A stretch of DNA of 64,000 nucleotides from Thinopyrum elongatum (Eukaryota > Streptophyta > Magnoliopsida > Poales > Poaceae): contig CM022300.1 in assembly GCA_011799875.1 (NCBI GenBank), positions 238,588,807 through 238,652,806 of the forward strand. The letters run 5' to 3'. The translations under genes were made by a program, and so were the position numbers. Position 1 is the first letter of the stretch. Every line of letters starts with the position of its first letter. The notes beneath the pieces are model-generated. The model worked only from the letters and a program-made list of their open reading frames with translations. It searched no databases and was not told where the DNA came from. Below are positions 34,721-44,534 of the stretch, one piece after another.

Positions 34721-34825
34721 GACGCAACCGCTCATACATGCGCGCATACAGTCACCCCTATGAACGCACACACGCACACCCTACCCCTATGAGCACCTTC
34801 GAGAGACTAAGCCATCATACCTCTA
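34721..34825 (+). repeat. Left part of a repeat split by the hairpin insertions
   Basis: CGCACACACGCACACCCTAC, then CCCCTATGAGCACCTTCGAG, then AGACTAAGCCATCAT. It breaks off at 34825. The likely continuation (CATCTTGATATTTATGAAG, then CGTCGACAGGAACG) appears right after the hairpin element, from about 35859. I recognise it as a common grass repeat type but cannot name it. Confidence 0.5.
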
Positions 34826-35059
34826 CTAGCAAGATGCCCGTGCGTTGCACGTAACATCAAGATGCATTTGTATGAGTAGTTTATCTTGTGCGAGAAAAGG
34901 ATGAACGAGGGAAGGCCTTATTTGCAAATGTGGAGAGGGGTGTGGGTACCTTTTTGCAAAATTGCCATAGTTTCCTTCCTATCCGTCAGATATAAATCGG
35001 ACGGCCTATATTGCAGGATGGCAGGCACACCATCATCACCAACTCTATTTTTTATAAGA
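34826..35059 (+). mobile_element. Partial copy of the hairpin element
   Basis: Begins CTAGCAAGATGCCCGTGCG (after ACTA) and continues through AAAATTGCCATAGTTTCCTT to the loop-like CAGGCACACCATCATCACC. It matches one arm plus the loop of the complete element at 35064-35854, shorter and diverged. Confidence 0.6.
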
Positions 35060-35063
35060 GCTA

Positions 35064-35854
35064 GCAAGATGCCCGTGCATTGCATGGAACATCAAGATGC
35101 ATTTTTTTTACAAAACACCTGTTGTGATTGACCCATGCAGGAGTAATCCCATGTGTAAAAACTAATGATATCTCAAGAATTTCATTGGAAAAATGGTATC
35201 TCAAGAATTTCATCGCAAAAATGATATCTCGAGAAAGATGAGAGATAAGGTGAGGAGGAGTGGGGTGTGGTGGTGACTAGTGGTCGGACTGGGCGGAGGC
35301 ATGGGGATGGACGGTGCCGGCAGCGGCCAGCATGCCAGATTGTTCTAGAGGCTTCCTTTTTTAATTACTCAACAATGAAGTTGTGGGAAATAAGGATGAA
35401 CGATAGAGGTGCGGGTATCCCTTTGCAAAATTGCCATAGTTTGCTTTCTACTCTTATCTCTACTCTCGGTGATGATGGTGTGCCTGGCATCTTGCAATAT
35501 AGACTGTCCGATCTATATCTGACAGATAGAAAGCAAACTATGGCAATTTTGCAAAGGGATACCCGCACCTCTATAGTTCATCCTTACCTCCCACAACTTC
35601 ATTGTTGAGTAATTAAAAAAGGAAGCCTCTAGAACAATCTGGCATGGTGGCTACTGCCGGCGTCGTCCATCCCCATGCCTCCGCTAAGTCCGACCACCAA
35701 TCACCACCGCGCCCCACTCCTCCTCACCTTATCTCTCATCTTTCTCTAGATATCATTTTTCGATGAAATTCTCGAGATACCATTTTTCGATGAAATTCTT
35801 GAGATATCATAAAAAATGCATCCTGATGTTCTGTACAATGCACGGGCATCTTGC
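35064..35854. mobile_element. Long-inverted-repeat (hairpin) transposon
   Basis: Left arm 35064-35450 and right arm 35527-35854 are inverted copies separated by a 76-bp loop. Ends are GCAAGATGCCCGTGCATTG and its inverse. The arms match at roughly 95% by eye, apart from about 57 bp present only in the left arm (around 35108-35165). The ends resemble widespread grass Mutator-like non-autonomous elements. No ORF of its own. I could not settle a target duplication. Confidence 0.8.
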
Positions 35855-36192
35855 TTGTCATCTTGATATTTATGAAGTCACCGCCTCATCGTCGACAGGA
35901 ACGGTGGGGAGGTCCGGACATCTGCCACGTGAATCTCTGAAACTTTGGTCCCATCCCACACCACAACTCTCCAAGCTCCTGCCGTCCAGCTTTGCAAAGT
36001 CCGCACAGTCAAAACCGATTGACCGGTCGTCACCGAAACCACTATTCACTCTAGAACCTTCGCTACTCGGCCTACGCCAGCTCCTTGCCGGCCGGGCACC
36101 ACTGCCCCAAAACCACACCTCCTCTCCAGCCCATTCCCCCAACTTTCGATCCCCTAGCTCGCATAAACCGTCCCCTAGTTCACCGGAAAGCC
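35855..36192 (+). other. Right part of the split repeat, then leader of the 31-residue-repeat ORF
   Basis: 35859-35910 continues the repeat interrupted at 34825. From 35950 on the sequence is C-rich and non-coding in the ORF's frame, resembling a plant 5' untranslated region. Confidence 0.4.
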
Positions 36193-36744
36193 ATGGTGCG
36201 CCGCAAGATCACGTACTACAAGATGCTGACGCCGGAGCGCCGCGCAGAAATCGCGACGGCGATCGGCGCCATAGACCTCTGTTCCCAAGCTCGCTTTGCG
36301 GCGGGCCAATCCCCGAGTTCTCTGGAGCCAAGCTCCGAGGAGGAGGAAGCCGATCCAATGTTCATGGCGGCGGTCGCGGCGCAGAAGGCCCCCGATGCGT
36401 ATGAGACAATGGACGTCGACTTCGTGCCGGCGTCCGGGTCCCCCATGGTGCAGGCGGACCAGCGGTTCAACTTGGCGATTCTAAAGGAGGACCGGGAGGC
36501 AGAGGCTCAACTCAACGCGGAGCGCGCGGATGCCGCTGCCATCGAGGCCCTTCTGCAGGCGGAACCGGATGTCGTGGATGTGAACCGGGCGGCGGAGGTT
36601 CAACTAGACGTAGAGCGCACGGATGCCGCTGCCATCGAGACCCTCCTGCAGGCGGAACCAGACGTCCTGGACTTGAACCGGGCAGCGGAGGCTCAACTCG
36701 AAGTGGAGCGCACGGATGCCATTGCCATCGAGGGCCTCCTGTAG
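36193..36744 (+). CDS. Unrecognised ORF with 31-residue tandem repeats, stopped by an internal TAG
   Basis: The start ATG at 36193 is in a strong context (GCCATGG); an upstream in-frame ATG at 36085 lies in leader-like sequence and was not chosen. 183 codons are open to a TAG at 36742-36744. The same frame then continues to a TAG at 36916-36918, which would give 241 residues. The N-terminal 104 residues are basic at first (MVRRKITYYKMLTPERR) with an acidic patch (SSEEEEAD) near 47-54. From codon 105 come four 31-residue repeats of the type AQL-AER-DAAAIEALLQAEPDV-D-NRAAE, predicted helical. The stop replaces a Gln codon that is CAG in the other three repeats, so it arose by C to T. I do not recognise the family. 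Confidence 0.55.
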   Translation: MVRRKITYYKMLTPERRAEIATAIGAIDLCSQARFAAGQSPSSLEPSSEEEEADPMFMAAVAAQKAPDAYETMDVDFVPASGSPMVQADQRFNLAILKEDREAEAQLNAERADAAAIEALLQAEPDVVDVNRAAEVQLDVERTDAAAIETLLQAEPDVLDLNRAAEAQLEVERTDAIAIEGLL

Positions 36745-36876
36745 GCGGAACCGGACGTCCTGGACTTGAACCGGGCGGCGGAGGCTCAACTCGACGCGGA
36801 GCGCGCGGATGCCGCTGCCATCGAGGCCGTCCTACAGGCGGAACCAAACGTCATGGACGTGAACCAGGCGATGCTT
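36505..36876 (+). repeat. Four 93-bp tandem coding repeats
   Basis: Units start at 36505, 36598, 36691 and 36784, exactly 93 bp apart and all in frame. The third contains the TAG at 36742-36744. Confidence 0.9.
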
Positions 36877-36918
36877 GCATCCGTGCAGAGCGCCCGCACG
36901 CTCCGCGTGAACGAGTAG

Positions 36919-37289
36919 CTGGAGGCCGAGGACAACCATGGTGCGGAGACACACGTCGGCAACTACGGCTGGTCGCGCCGGCAACCAAAGACGACAAGGC
37001 CGTCTCATTCCGCGAGCAGTGATAGTTTTTCTTTATGTTGTTGTTTTTAGGGATCTTTTGCTGTGTAAAAACATATATTTATGCAAGTCGCCTGACTTTC
37101 ATCATTTGGGTCAGTTGACCATTTCAGGCGGTTGGATGAATATCCTACGTCTCCTAACCCTTCTTCTGCCTCACCTCTTCCTCTTCCCCAACAGACCATC
37201 GCATGGGCCGTACGGATCTTCCCCAACATGCGGTTCGATAAACATACTGTATGAACGAAAATTATGTGTCAGCGGTAGGATGGCTGAGT
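36919..37289. other. 3' flank of the repeat ORF
   Basis: TTTATGTTGTTGTTTTTAGG and an AT-rich run near 37030-37090 look like a 3' untranslated region. No other gene. Confidence 0.35.
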
Positions 37290-37600
37290 TTGGTTTTAGC
37301 ACATGCGGTAGCACGTGTCAGTGAGGGTGCATTCCCTTGGTTGGGTTTGCGGCGTGCAGGAGCGACTGTGTGAGGGTGCGGTGCGACCGCGACAGCCGTG
37401 CGCAAGTGTACCTCCTTTTCATTTTTAAAACTTTAGGCAAGCTTGGCAAAAATGTGTGGCAAAGTATGGCAATGCAAGGCCTAGACCCAAACAGGATACA
37501 AGTACATACGTACTACTTGTGTTAAAAAAGAAAGGCGGGGTTTTCCTTCGCGGGATTGATCGATACAAATCCTCGTTTGACGTGTCAATTAATGCGTATT
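37290..37600 (+). repeat. Dispersed GC-rich module copy
   Basis: Contains GCACGTGTCAGTGAGGG, GTGTGAGGGTGCGGTGCGAC, CGACAGCCGTGCGCAAGTG, then, after about 100 bp, GGGATTGATCGATACAAATC, in the same order as 5095-5270. Confidence 0.6.
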
Positions 37601-38080
37601 TTTTTCTCCAACGCCCAAAGAGCTAACCATCTCACTCCTCATTGCTTGATTAATGCAGCGCCATGCAAACCAACCTTCTCACTTCCGCATGCATGCAAGG
37701 GTATATTAATGTACTTGGTTGCTAGTACGAGGCAAACCCCATCAATTTTGCCCCGATTAGTGTTAGTGGCCTTCTGCAAATTGTAATTTTGATACTGGCC
37801 TTGTATACAAAAAAATGGAGGTAGTAACTATTTCACTTCCTTCCCCATTGCGGTGACATCAACGATATCTCGAACGTTGTGGCTTTGGCGAAGTGCGTTC
37901 GACGGAGCACACCATTGAGGGAGACCACGGTAAGTCATTCGCAAGTGCCGCCTGCAAGCCGAGACAACCGCCTTCTTTGCATCCAGGAAGTCTGTTGAAC
38001 CAAAGGGCGCGTAAATGTACTAGTACTACACAATAGCGTCGTCCGTCCAGCTTAGTGCGGTAAGGTGGTTTCTCGAAGAA
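37601..38080. other. Non-coding spacer
   Basis: No gene or clear repeat recognised. Confidence 0.4.
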
Positions 38081-38810
38081 GACGATGGAGAAGCGGAGTC
38101 AGCGAAGAGTGAAATGATGGTTGCTTCGTCCGTGCTTTGTGATTTGACGCATCACTGCTTTGTGATTTGTGATAGAAGGGACAGGGGAGTAGACTCTGTG
38201 CTCTATACTGTACATGCGTCCAAGCACGGGAGAAAGAGGAGAGAGGTCGCATTTTTCTATTCCTTCAATCAATCAATTAGGGAGCTTCGGTTCCATCTTT
38301 TTGGCTTTGGCAGCACCGTCCACAATGGTTCCCATTGATGCTAAAAGCTATTTTCACATTTGGCTACACATTGTGGATGCCCTTAACCGTACCATTTGGT
38401 TTTGCTCCTGTGTGCTATCTATACAAATCTCGATTATATTGATCTAAAAAATTATAGTATCAAGATTAGTAAAAAGGAGGTGATTTTGCCGCGCGGAAGG
38501 CGGGGGAGGTTTCTTATTTTTAGAGGACATTGGCCTGGCGGTTTGCTAACATGCGGTCCCACGTGTCAGTGCTTTACCAAGCCGATCTGCGTTCCACATG
38601 AGGCAGAACAACGGCAGAAGCAACACGTGCTTAACTTGAAGAAGATGAGGGAGAAGCGGATTCAGCAATGAGTGAAATGATGGTTGCTTCGTCACTCCAA
38701 CTTCTTTTTTTAGCATTACTTCGTCCCTCCAACTTAACTGCGGGAAAGGTGCAGCTTTGTGATTTGACGCCTCATTGCTCATTACTACGCCGGCGCCATG
38801 ACTGGGGTGC
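38081..38810 (+). repeat. Duplicated segment (two copies about 555 bp apart)
   Basis: GAGAAGCGGAGTCAGCGAAG, then TGAAATGATGGTTGCTTCGT, then TTTGTGATTTGACGCATCAC near 38090-38155 recurs near 38650-38780. There the second copy is split by about 60 bp holding TAGCATTACTTCGTCCCTCC. Confidence 0.65.
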
Positions 38811-39070
38811 TTCACCCCTGCTGCTCTGCACTGTTATTTCGGTATGGCACGTGGACCCGGTTGCTTGATGTCCCACATGTCGGCGAAAGGGACTAGAACA
38901 TTTATGAAAGCGAGCGCTCCACTCTTACGATGGAGGAGTACATGACACGGCGGCCCAGTGAACTGTTACTTGTACTGTAGTACTACTATAGTTTTGTTGT
39001 TTCGCACGATCCATAGATACAAACCCGATTAAACAGGCAAGGGCGGTATTTTTCCCGCGCGGTAGATGAT
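38540..39070 (+). repeat. Dispersed GC-rich module, split copies
   Basis: ACATGCGGTCCCACGTGTC near 38550 and GATGTCCCACATGTCGGCG near 38870, then GTTTCGCACGATCCATAGAT and TTTTTCCCGCGCGG at 39000-39063, matching the end of the copy at 5230-5320. Confidence 0.6.
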
Positions 39071-39480
39071 ACTAGCCATACATTTCAAAGGCAATTTTAA
39101 TGTATGCAAACTGAATAATTAAGTAACAATATGAGATCTAGTAAAACTAAAAACACATATGATTAATTGTGTTAGAGTGTAGTAGTAGTGCTGTATTGCA
39201 TAGTTGTTAGATGTAACATGCGAGAGCGTCTAGAGATGTACTTCTGGAGGGCCTACAGAGAGAAATTGGGCATAAAGTGGATTCAAATATTTGTATTCGT
39301 CTTCATGGCATTTGTAACTCATATCTACAGTTCGTATAGTAGACGTGAATGCTTGTTCACTCTTATGAAACCAGTACAGCAATAATGGGGTGGCGTGCGC
39401 CAATTTAGGCACTGGCACGTTGACCTACTCGGCTCCACAAAGAGAGCGAGAGAAGAGATAAATACATGGGCTGTCAGTGT
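39071..39480. other. AT-rich spacer
   Basis: No gene recognised. AACATGCGAGAGCGTCTAG near 39216 is a weak copy of the repeat near 5530, 40386 and 40730. Confidence 0.35.
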
Positions 39481-40344
39481 ATTTCAAGCGAAAAGCGTAA
39501 TACGGTCACCGGACTTCAAAATACGCTCATTACGGTCACTATATATGTTTTGCGGTGATTATACGGTCACTTGCTCACCGTTCAGCATCGGATTGCACTC
39601 TGTTGACCGGCCAAATAGTCTGCATGTCACTATGTTGACTGGTTAAATTGACCATGTTCCTTGTGGGTCCCACCGGTCAGTTCGCATAGGAAAAAGGTAA
39701 GGTAAACACAAATTTATGCAGGCGCGACAAGACTCCAACCCATGCGCGGGAACCACCTGGTTGTGTATGTGTCTGTCAGGGCCTGATGTGTGCGCATGCA
39801 TGTGTAGGTTGAGCACTTGAGCGTGAGAGTGTGTGTTGGTCGTGTGGTGTGTGCATGCATGCGTGCGTGTGTGCGTGTGAGTGTTGCATGCGTGCGTGGC
39901 TACGTGTGTACGTGTGAGTGTTGCGTGCGTGCGTGGCTGCGTGTGTACGTGTTAGTGTTGCGTGCATGCAGTTTGTGTGCATGCATGCGTGTGTGTATAA
40001 TCACCACACGAGCTCATGTTTGTTAAAACAGACGGCTCAGCATACCAATACAAGGCCACCTTGTCCGCTGTGCCCGCGGTCATGACTTCAAACCACCGTC
40101 CAATATTTTTTTATCATTTGTTTTCATTCTTATACACGCCAACAGGTGGGCCCAATGGTAGTGAGATAATGTGATGCAACACTAGAGGTGCCACGTGAAG
40201 CGTTTAACTGGTCAACTAGTCATGTCTTGAGAAAATACAGAGCTGTACGGTGAGCCCGTGACTGTATAATAACCACAAAACGTAAATGGTGACCGTAGAG
40301 TGGATTCTGAAGTCCAATGTACGTATCGTGCTTTCGCTTCAAAT
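39481..40344. mobile_element. Inverted-repeat element with a GT-rich core
   Basis: About 100-bp arms at 39481-39581 and 40247-40344 are inverted copies (ATTTCAAGCGAAA; GGACTTCAAAATACGCTC; TACGGTCAC; GCTCACCGT). Weaker inverted similarity continues inward (TTGACTGGTTAAA against its inverse near 40205). The core holds a minisatellite. No ORF is believable and no target duplication was assigned. Confidence 0.6.
39830..40010 (+). repeat. GT/CATG-rich minisatellite
   Basis: Units of about 37-38 bp built of GTGTGAGTGTTGCGTGCGTG and GGCTGCGTGTGTAC, roughly three copies, within a longer alternating purine-pyrimidine stretch (TGCATGCATGCGTG). Confidence 0.7.
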
Positions 40345-40379
40345 ACCATGATCGTCACTGTATATATCGCGAGAGAAAG

Positions 40380-41050
40380 ATGAAACATGTGTGAATGTGC
40401 TGGGGGCGTACTTTTAGAGGACCTAGAGATAGTTTGTGTGCGTACGTGAAAGGGGCGTAGAGGGGATGTATGCGATGGAGAGAGAGATGCTCTTCGTTTC
40501 TCTTTATTATGACTAACTTTATATATAGTATAAAAATATACAAATTCACAGTGCGGAATAAATATCATTGGGTGCACCATGCAATGCAAATTAACGTTCA
40601 TACTCCTCCATATAACTTTGTAATGTTGTATATATGTAGAAATTCTAAAATAATTTTTTGGAGGAATATTGTATGTGAAATAAACGTGAAGAGAGGGCTT
40701 TTTAGATCAATGGGGAACGTGATGTAACATGTGTTAATGTGTAGTTGACGTATTTGGCAGGGCCTAGAGAGGTATGTGTATGTATTACGTATTCGAGAGA
40801 GGCGTGGATGGAGGGGCCGGCGTGGGGGGGGCGTGGGAGAGATAGCACGAGAAATGAGAGAGGTCTAGAGAGAGAGAGAGAGACGAATAGGATGTCATGG
40901 CGAGAGATGCCCTTGATCGAGTGTGTATATGCAAGGAGGGCGGGGATAGAGGCACGAGGAAAAAATATTTTGTGTGGTGTGTGTGTTGGTATGTGTGGGT
41001 GTGAGAAGATAACGAGACCTGGGGGCAGAGGGTGTGTCACCGCGTGAGGT
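40380..41050 (+). repeat. GA/GT-rich repeated segment
   Basis: Two related blocks near 40386 and 40730 (ACATGTGTGAATGTG then GGCGTAC then GAGGACCTAGAGA; and ACATGTGTTAATGTG then GACGTA then GGGCCTAGAGAG). The same series occurs near 5530. The rest is GAGAGA- and GTGTGT-rich filler. Confidence 0.5.
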
Positions 41051-41340
41051 TCGGTGGGCCGAGGTGAGGCCCTTGGTTCGGTTCCGTCCTGCGCCACATT
41101 GGTCATCCCGTGACGCATTCAGGGAGACCCATGGAGGACTAGTCGTACAAGACAAAGATACCAGAGTCATGAAGGACTCTGTGTCCACTAACAAAGCCGG
41201 CTAGGATTTGTAACCCTAGGTCCTCGGACTAAGGTAACCCCTTATCTTTGATATTACCTTTCATCCAACCTAACTTTAAGGGGCATCCTAAAGAATGCTC
41301 TGCTAGAATCATACTCGTCAATTAGGAAGAGAGGTGGAGA
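41051..41340. other. Unassigned repeat fragment
   Basis: GGCTAGGATTTGTAACCCTA, then GGTCCTCGGACTAAGGTAAC look like a piece of an LTR, but no ends or partner copy were found in the window. Confidence 0.3.
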
Positions 41341-42139
41341 CAATGCGTGCGAGACAGGCCTAAAGATAATGTGCGTGCAGGAGACACGTAGGCAGGTCTA
41401 TGTATATATAAAGGGTCGATGGGGATTGTGCGTGTGTATGCGTGTGAGAGGAAGAGTGCTTGTGATAAAACAGTCGTAAATGGTTGTGAGAGGGAGGGAG
41501 GGTGATATCAAGAGCATATCTGCGAGAAAGACACCTCGGGAGAGAGTGTGTGAGCACGTCTGAGAGACCACCGATGGATATACACCATGTGCGCGTATGT
41601 GTGAGAGAGAAAGTCAGCGCGTGTGTGAGGAGGGGCCTATGGAGAGTGAAACTACATGTAAAAGACTGATGTACACATTGATTAAAAATATAAATTGTAT
41701 CCAAATATTAGGATGGGATCATGATATTTGCAATTCGCGTAAGCAACGGTCATTGATCCATCAGACATCTATATTCTATCAAATTTGAGCATGTCCATGT
41801 TATTATTCGACATAATTGATCCACAGAGTTAGTATTTTGAACTCCAGGCAATGCATCGCTTTAGCAATTCGAATATAAACGTGAGTATAGTTCATGTTGT
41901 GTGTGTAAAGCACATTATACATACAAAAGTTACACAATGAACATTATAAATAGCTAGCTATGAACTAGCATATATTAGAATTCAACTTAAGGTTGTTTAA
42001 AAAATTCGAATTCAACATGAAGTCCATTCAATTACTTGAATTCGAGATCATGGCATTTGTAAATCATACCTAAATTATGGGGGCACCAATCTTTGCTCTA
42101 CTTTTGTACATAATAGCATATATAGTCGTGTACAAAATA
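41341..42139. other. GT/GA-rich then AT-rich spacer
   Basis: 41340-41640 is simple-sequence-rich (GTGTGTATGCGTGTGAGAGG type). 41650-42139 is AT-rich. No gene. Confidence 0.45.
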
Positions 42140-42290
42140 GATTCAAATTTACCTCCTCCATTCCAAAATAATCATAGTTATAGGATTTTCAAGTGTCAAA
42201 ATTTCAAAAAGAAGCGCATAATTTAATGAGGTTTTCACACATACAAGGTCAAATTTAACATTGTCTATTTAGGTCAATCCTCAAAGTTCA
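42140..42290. mobile_element. Possible Stowaway-like fragment
   Basis: CCTCCTCCATTCCAAAATAA then AGGATTTTCAAGTGTCAAA is similar to mariner/Stowaway MITE ends. No second end found. Confidence 0.35.
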
Positions 42291-42699
42291 AGAGAACTCT
42301 AAACGTGAATGCTTCTGTTTCAAAATTTCCAACGAAGCTCCAAAAGAGCCTCTACTCACCCGAAACCGCGTGAGACAAATGTTTGGTAGAAGGAAATTAC
42401 TTTTCTAACTCCGACCCGTGAAGCCTACCGGCCCGACGTCTATAGGTCTAAACCGGGGTAGGTTTGTAACTTCATCCATGCAACCGCCTCCGAAAAACAT
42501 TCATACACCATGGCCGCCTAAACACACATTCGCTCGGCCGAAATCGCTCCCGCCCACTATTTGGGACACCTGGGATTACCGTCCTACCCCCGACCCGCAG
42601 TAGGTCTGAAATTTAAGAGGGGGCAAAGTTTGTACTTTCCCTAAATTTCAAACAAGCGCGTCCCATCTGTTAAAAAAAACAAGCGCGTCCCAGACCGAA
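42291..42699. other. Spacer before the TNP1-like gene
   Basis: No gene recognised; composition rises from AT-rich to GC-rich towards the gene start. Confidence 0.4.
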
Positions 42700-43131
42700 A
42701 CATGGTTCCCCCTTAGCTCCCCCCGCCACCCCCGCCCCCGGTCCGATTTCCCATTCGTACTCCCTGGGCGCCAAAACTACCTCTCCACCAGCTGCGAAAC
42801 CCCGGCATCCTCTGTCCGCCACCCCATCCCACCCATCAACCGCCGCCCTCCTCCATCACGCCGGAGCCGATACCCCGACGTCGTCGTCCACCGCAACCGT
42901 AACCGCAACACCCTCCATGGCTAATAGTTGAAGCCAAGGCCAAGCTGCCTCCATGACGCTGGCGTGCATCGTACCCGAGCCAGTTCAACCACGTCATTCT
43001 GCACCTCACCGCTGCCGCTCCAACATCGGCACCGTCCATCGCACCGGAGCTGTTCCTGCTACACCGTCCATCGCACCGGAGCTTCCCCTCCGCCGACAGA
43101 CGACCATCACAACACAGTCAACAATTTGGCC
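42700..43131 (+). promoter_or_regulatory. GC-rich promoter/leader region of the TNP1-like gene
   Basis: CCGCCACCCCCGCCCCCGG and many CCACC/CACCGG words, without a supported ORF, directly before the ATG at 43132. Repeated CCGTCCATCGCACCGGAGCT near 43026-43083. Confidence 0.45.
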
Positions 43132-43499
43132 ATGGGTTCGTCCAAGGCTCCACCCTCCTCCAAAACATCGGTTCCCCCGGTAAAAAGAAGAACATCGCCG
43201 CGATATCAGGAGGACACAACACTGGCAACCGGATCTGGTACTCCTCTTCCCTTATTTGTGCAAATCTTACATGTCTGCTTGCACGGTATTCATCCCACAG
43301 AAGACACTAGTTGACCGCTTCTTCCTACCCCTTCTTCCTGATACCAGATGTTCCTAGTAACTCGCGATGCAAGGTTTCTCCTCATATACTATTTCACCTT
43401 AGCTAGAGGTCCGTCACCCCCCTAGATTTCAATTCCTGGTCAGTTGATTCCCAATTAAAGGAAGCATTCCCTGGCATAACAGGCGCTAGTCCGCCTATT

Positions 43500-43740
43500 A
43501 CGCCGGGGAAGCAGCGCCTTGGTGTTTATCTTAGGGGTGTGTGGCGCCTAGGAGCTTCTGGCCCCCGATCTGGAGGTCGGCCGAGCTTAAAGGGATGGCC
43601 GAGGGGCGCTGCCAAGCATGGCGGTGATGTGAGGTCGAGGGGAGGGCGGGGCGGCGGAGGCCGGGGTCTGGGCCGGTGGTTGCTGGTGATTCGAGAAAGA
43701 TCGTCAACAGTGACTGGCGGCAGGTAGACGAAGGCCATCT
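43500..43740. other. GC-rich island within intron 1 of the TNP1-like gene
   Basis: GGGGAGGGCGGGGCGGCGG-type sequence unlike the AT-rich introns around it. No ORF recognised; possibly a captured fragment. Confidence 0.35.
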
Positions 43741-44299
43741 GCCCGTTCCTTGTAGATTGGACGGTTCATAAAAAAATCGACTGACCTATTTATTTCCAGG
43801 CGACTTTTATTTTGATAGGACCACATGTAGTGGTGTGCTGGAGGAGTACCTGCATTTCCCAGCCATCCCTGTGCTCAGATATTACAAAATCATATGGAGT
43901 AGAATCTAATTTTGTTTGCCATGCAATGCTGTAGAGCTATCATATGTCTCCTATCATTTACTTTTTAGCCACCTGCTATCTGCTACTTTTACAGTGCACT
44001 AGTTCTGCACACACTTCACCCATACTCTCACTATTGTTTTTTTATGCATGGGTATTTCAGCCTCTGCCAACCGGTTGATAGAAGCACGAAATAAAAGAGA
44101 GAAGTATCTCCAGCTTTCTTCGGGCTTAGGCAAGACATGTTTCGGCGCTATAAAGGGTGCAGTGTCAGTAGATGGAGACGGTAAACGTAGCTCTGGAGTT
44201 GATGATCTCGCTCGCCATGAACCACCATCCCAGGTGCTTGCTTTAACTTCATGGTGTCATATGTGGTTGCATGTTGCATATGGTGTCCAGCTTGTATTC

Positions 44300-44534
44300 G
44301 AAAGGCCGAAGTCGGTCTTTATTAAGATAAGGAAAGATATTTTTTACATGAACCACCATCCCGGGAGCACCAGAAGCCAAATAGCTAGTTAGGGCACTGG
44401 CCGAGCCAGTGACAAGCCCAGCACAGACAGGCATCACCTGCAAGCCAACTAAAAAGCCACGGTGGTGGCGAAGCAGCCTGCCTCCCACCAGGATCTCAGG
44501 TCCTCGATGATCATGCTCACCACTCCAGCCGGGT
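44300..44534. other. Insertion inside a TNP1 intron repeat unit
   Basis: The intron word ATATGGTGTCTAGCTTGTAT is interrupted here: TTCGAAAGGCCGAAGTCGG to CCAGCCGGGTGTC intervenes before the unit resumes. It is unrelated to the neighbouring units and its identity is unknown. Confidence 0.4.

Noticed and set aside
36505..36876. Regular repeats as a CRISPR-like array
   Set aside because: Units are directly adjacent coding repeats of 93 bp without spacers, in a plant genome.
40700..41704. Several open frames of 100-140 codons on both strands
   Set aside because: They are made of GT/GA simple sequence (Thr-His and Arg-Glu runs) and overlap each other antisense.
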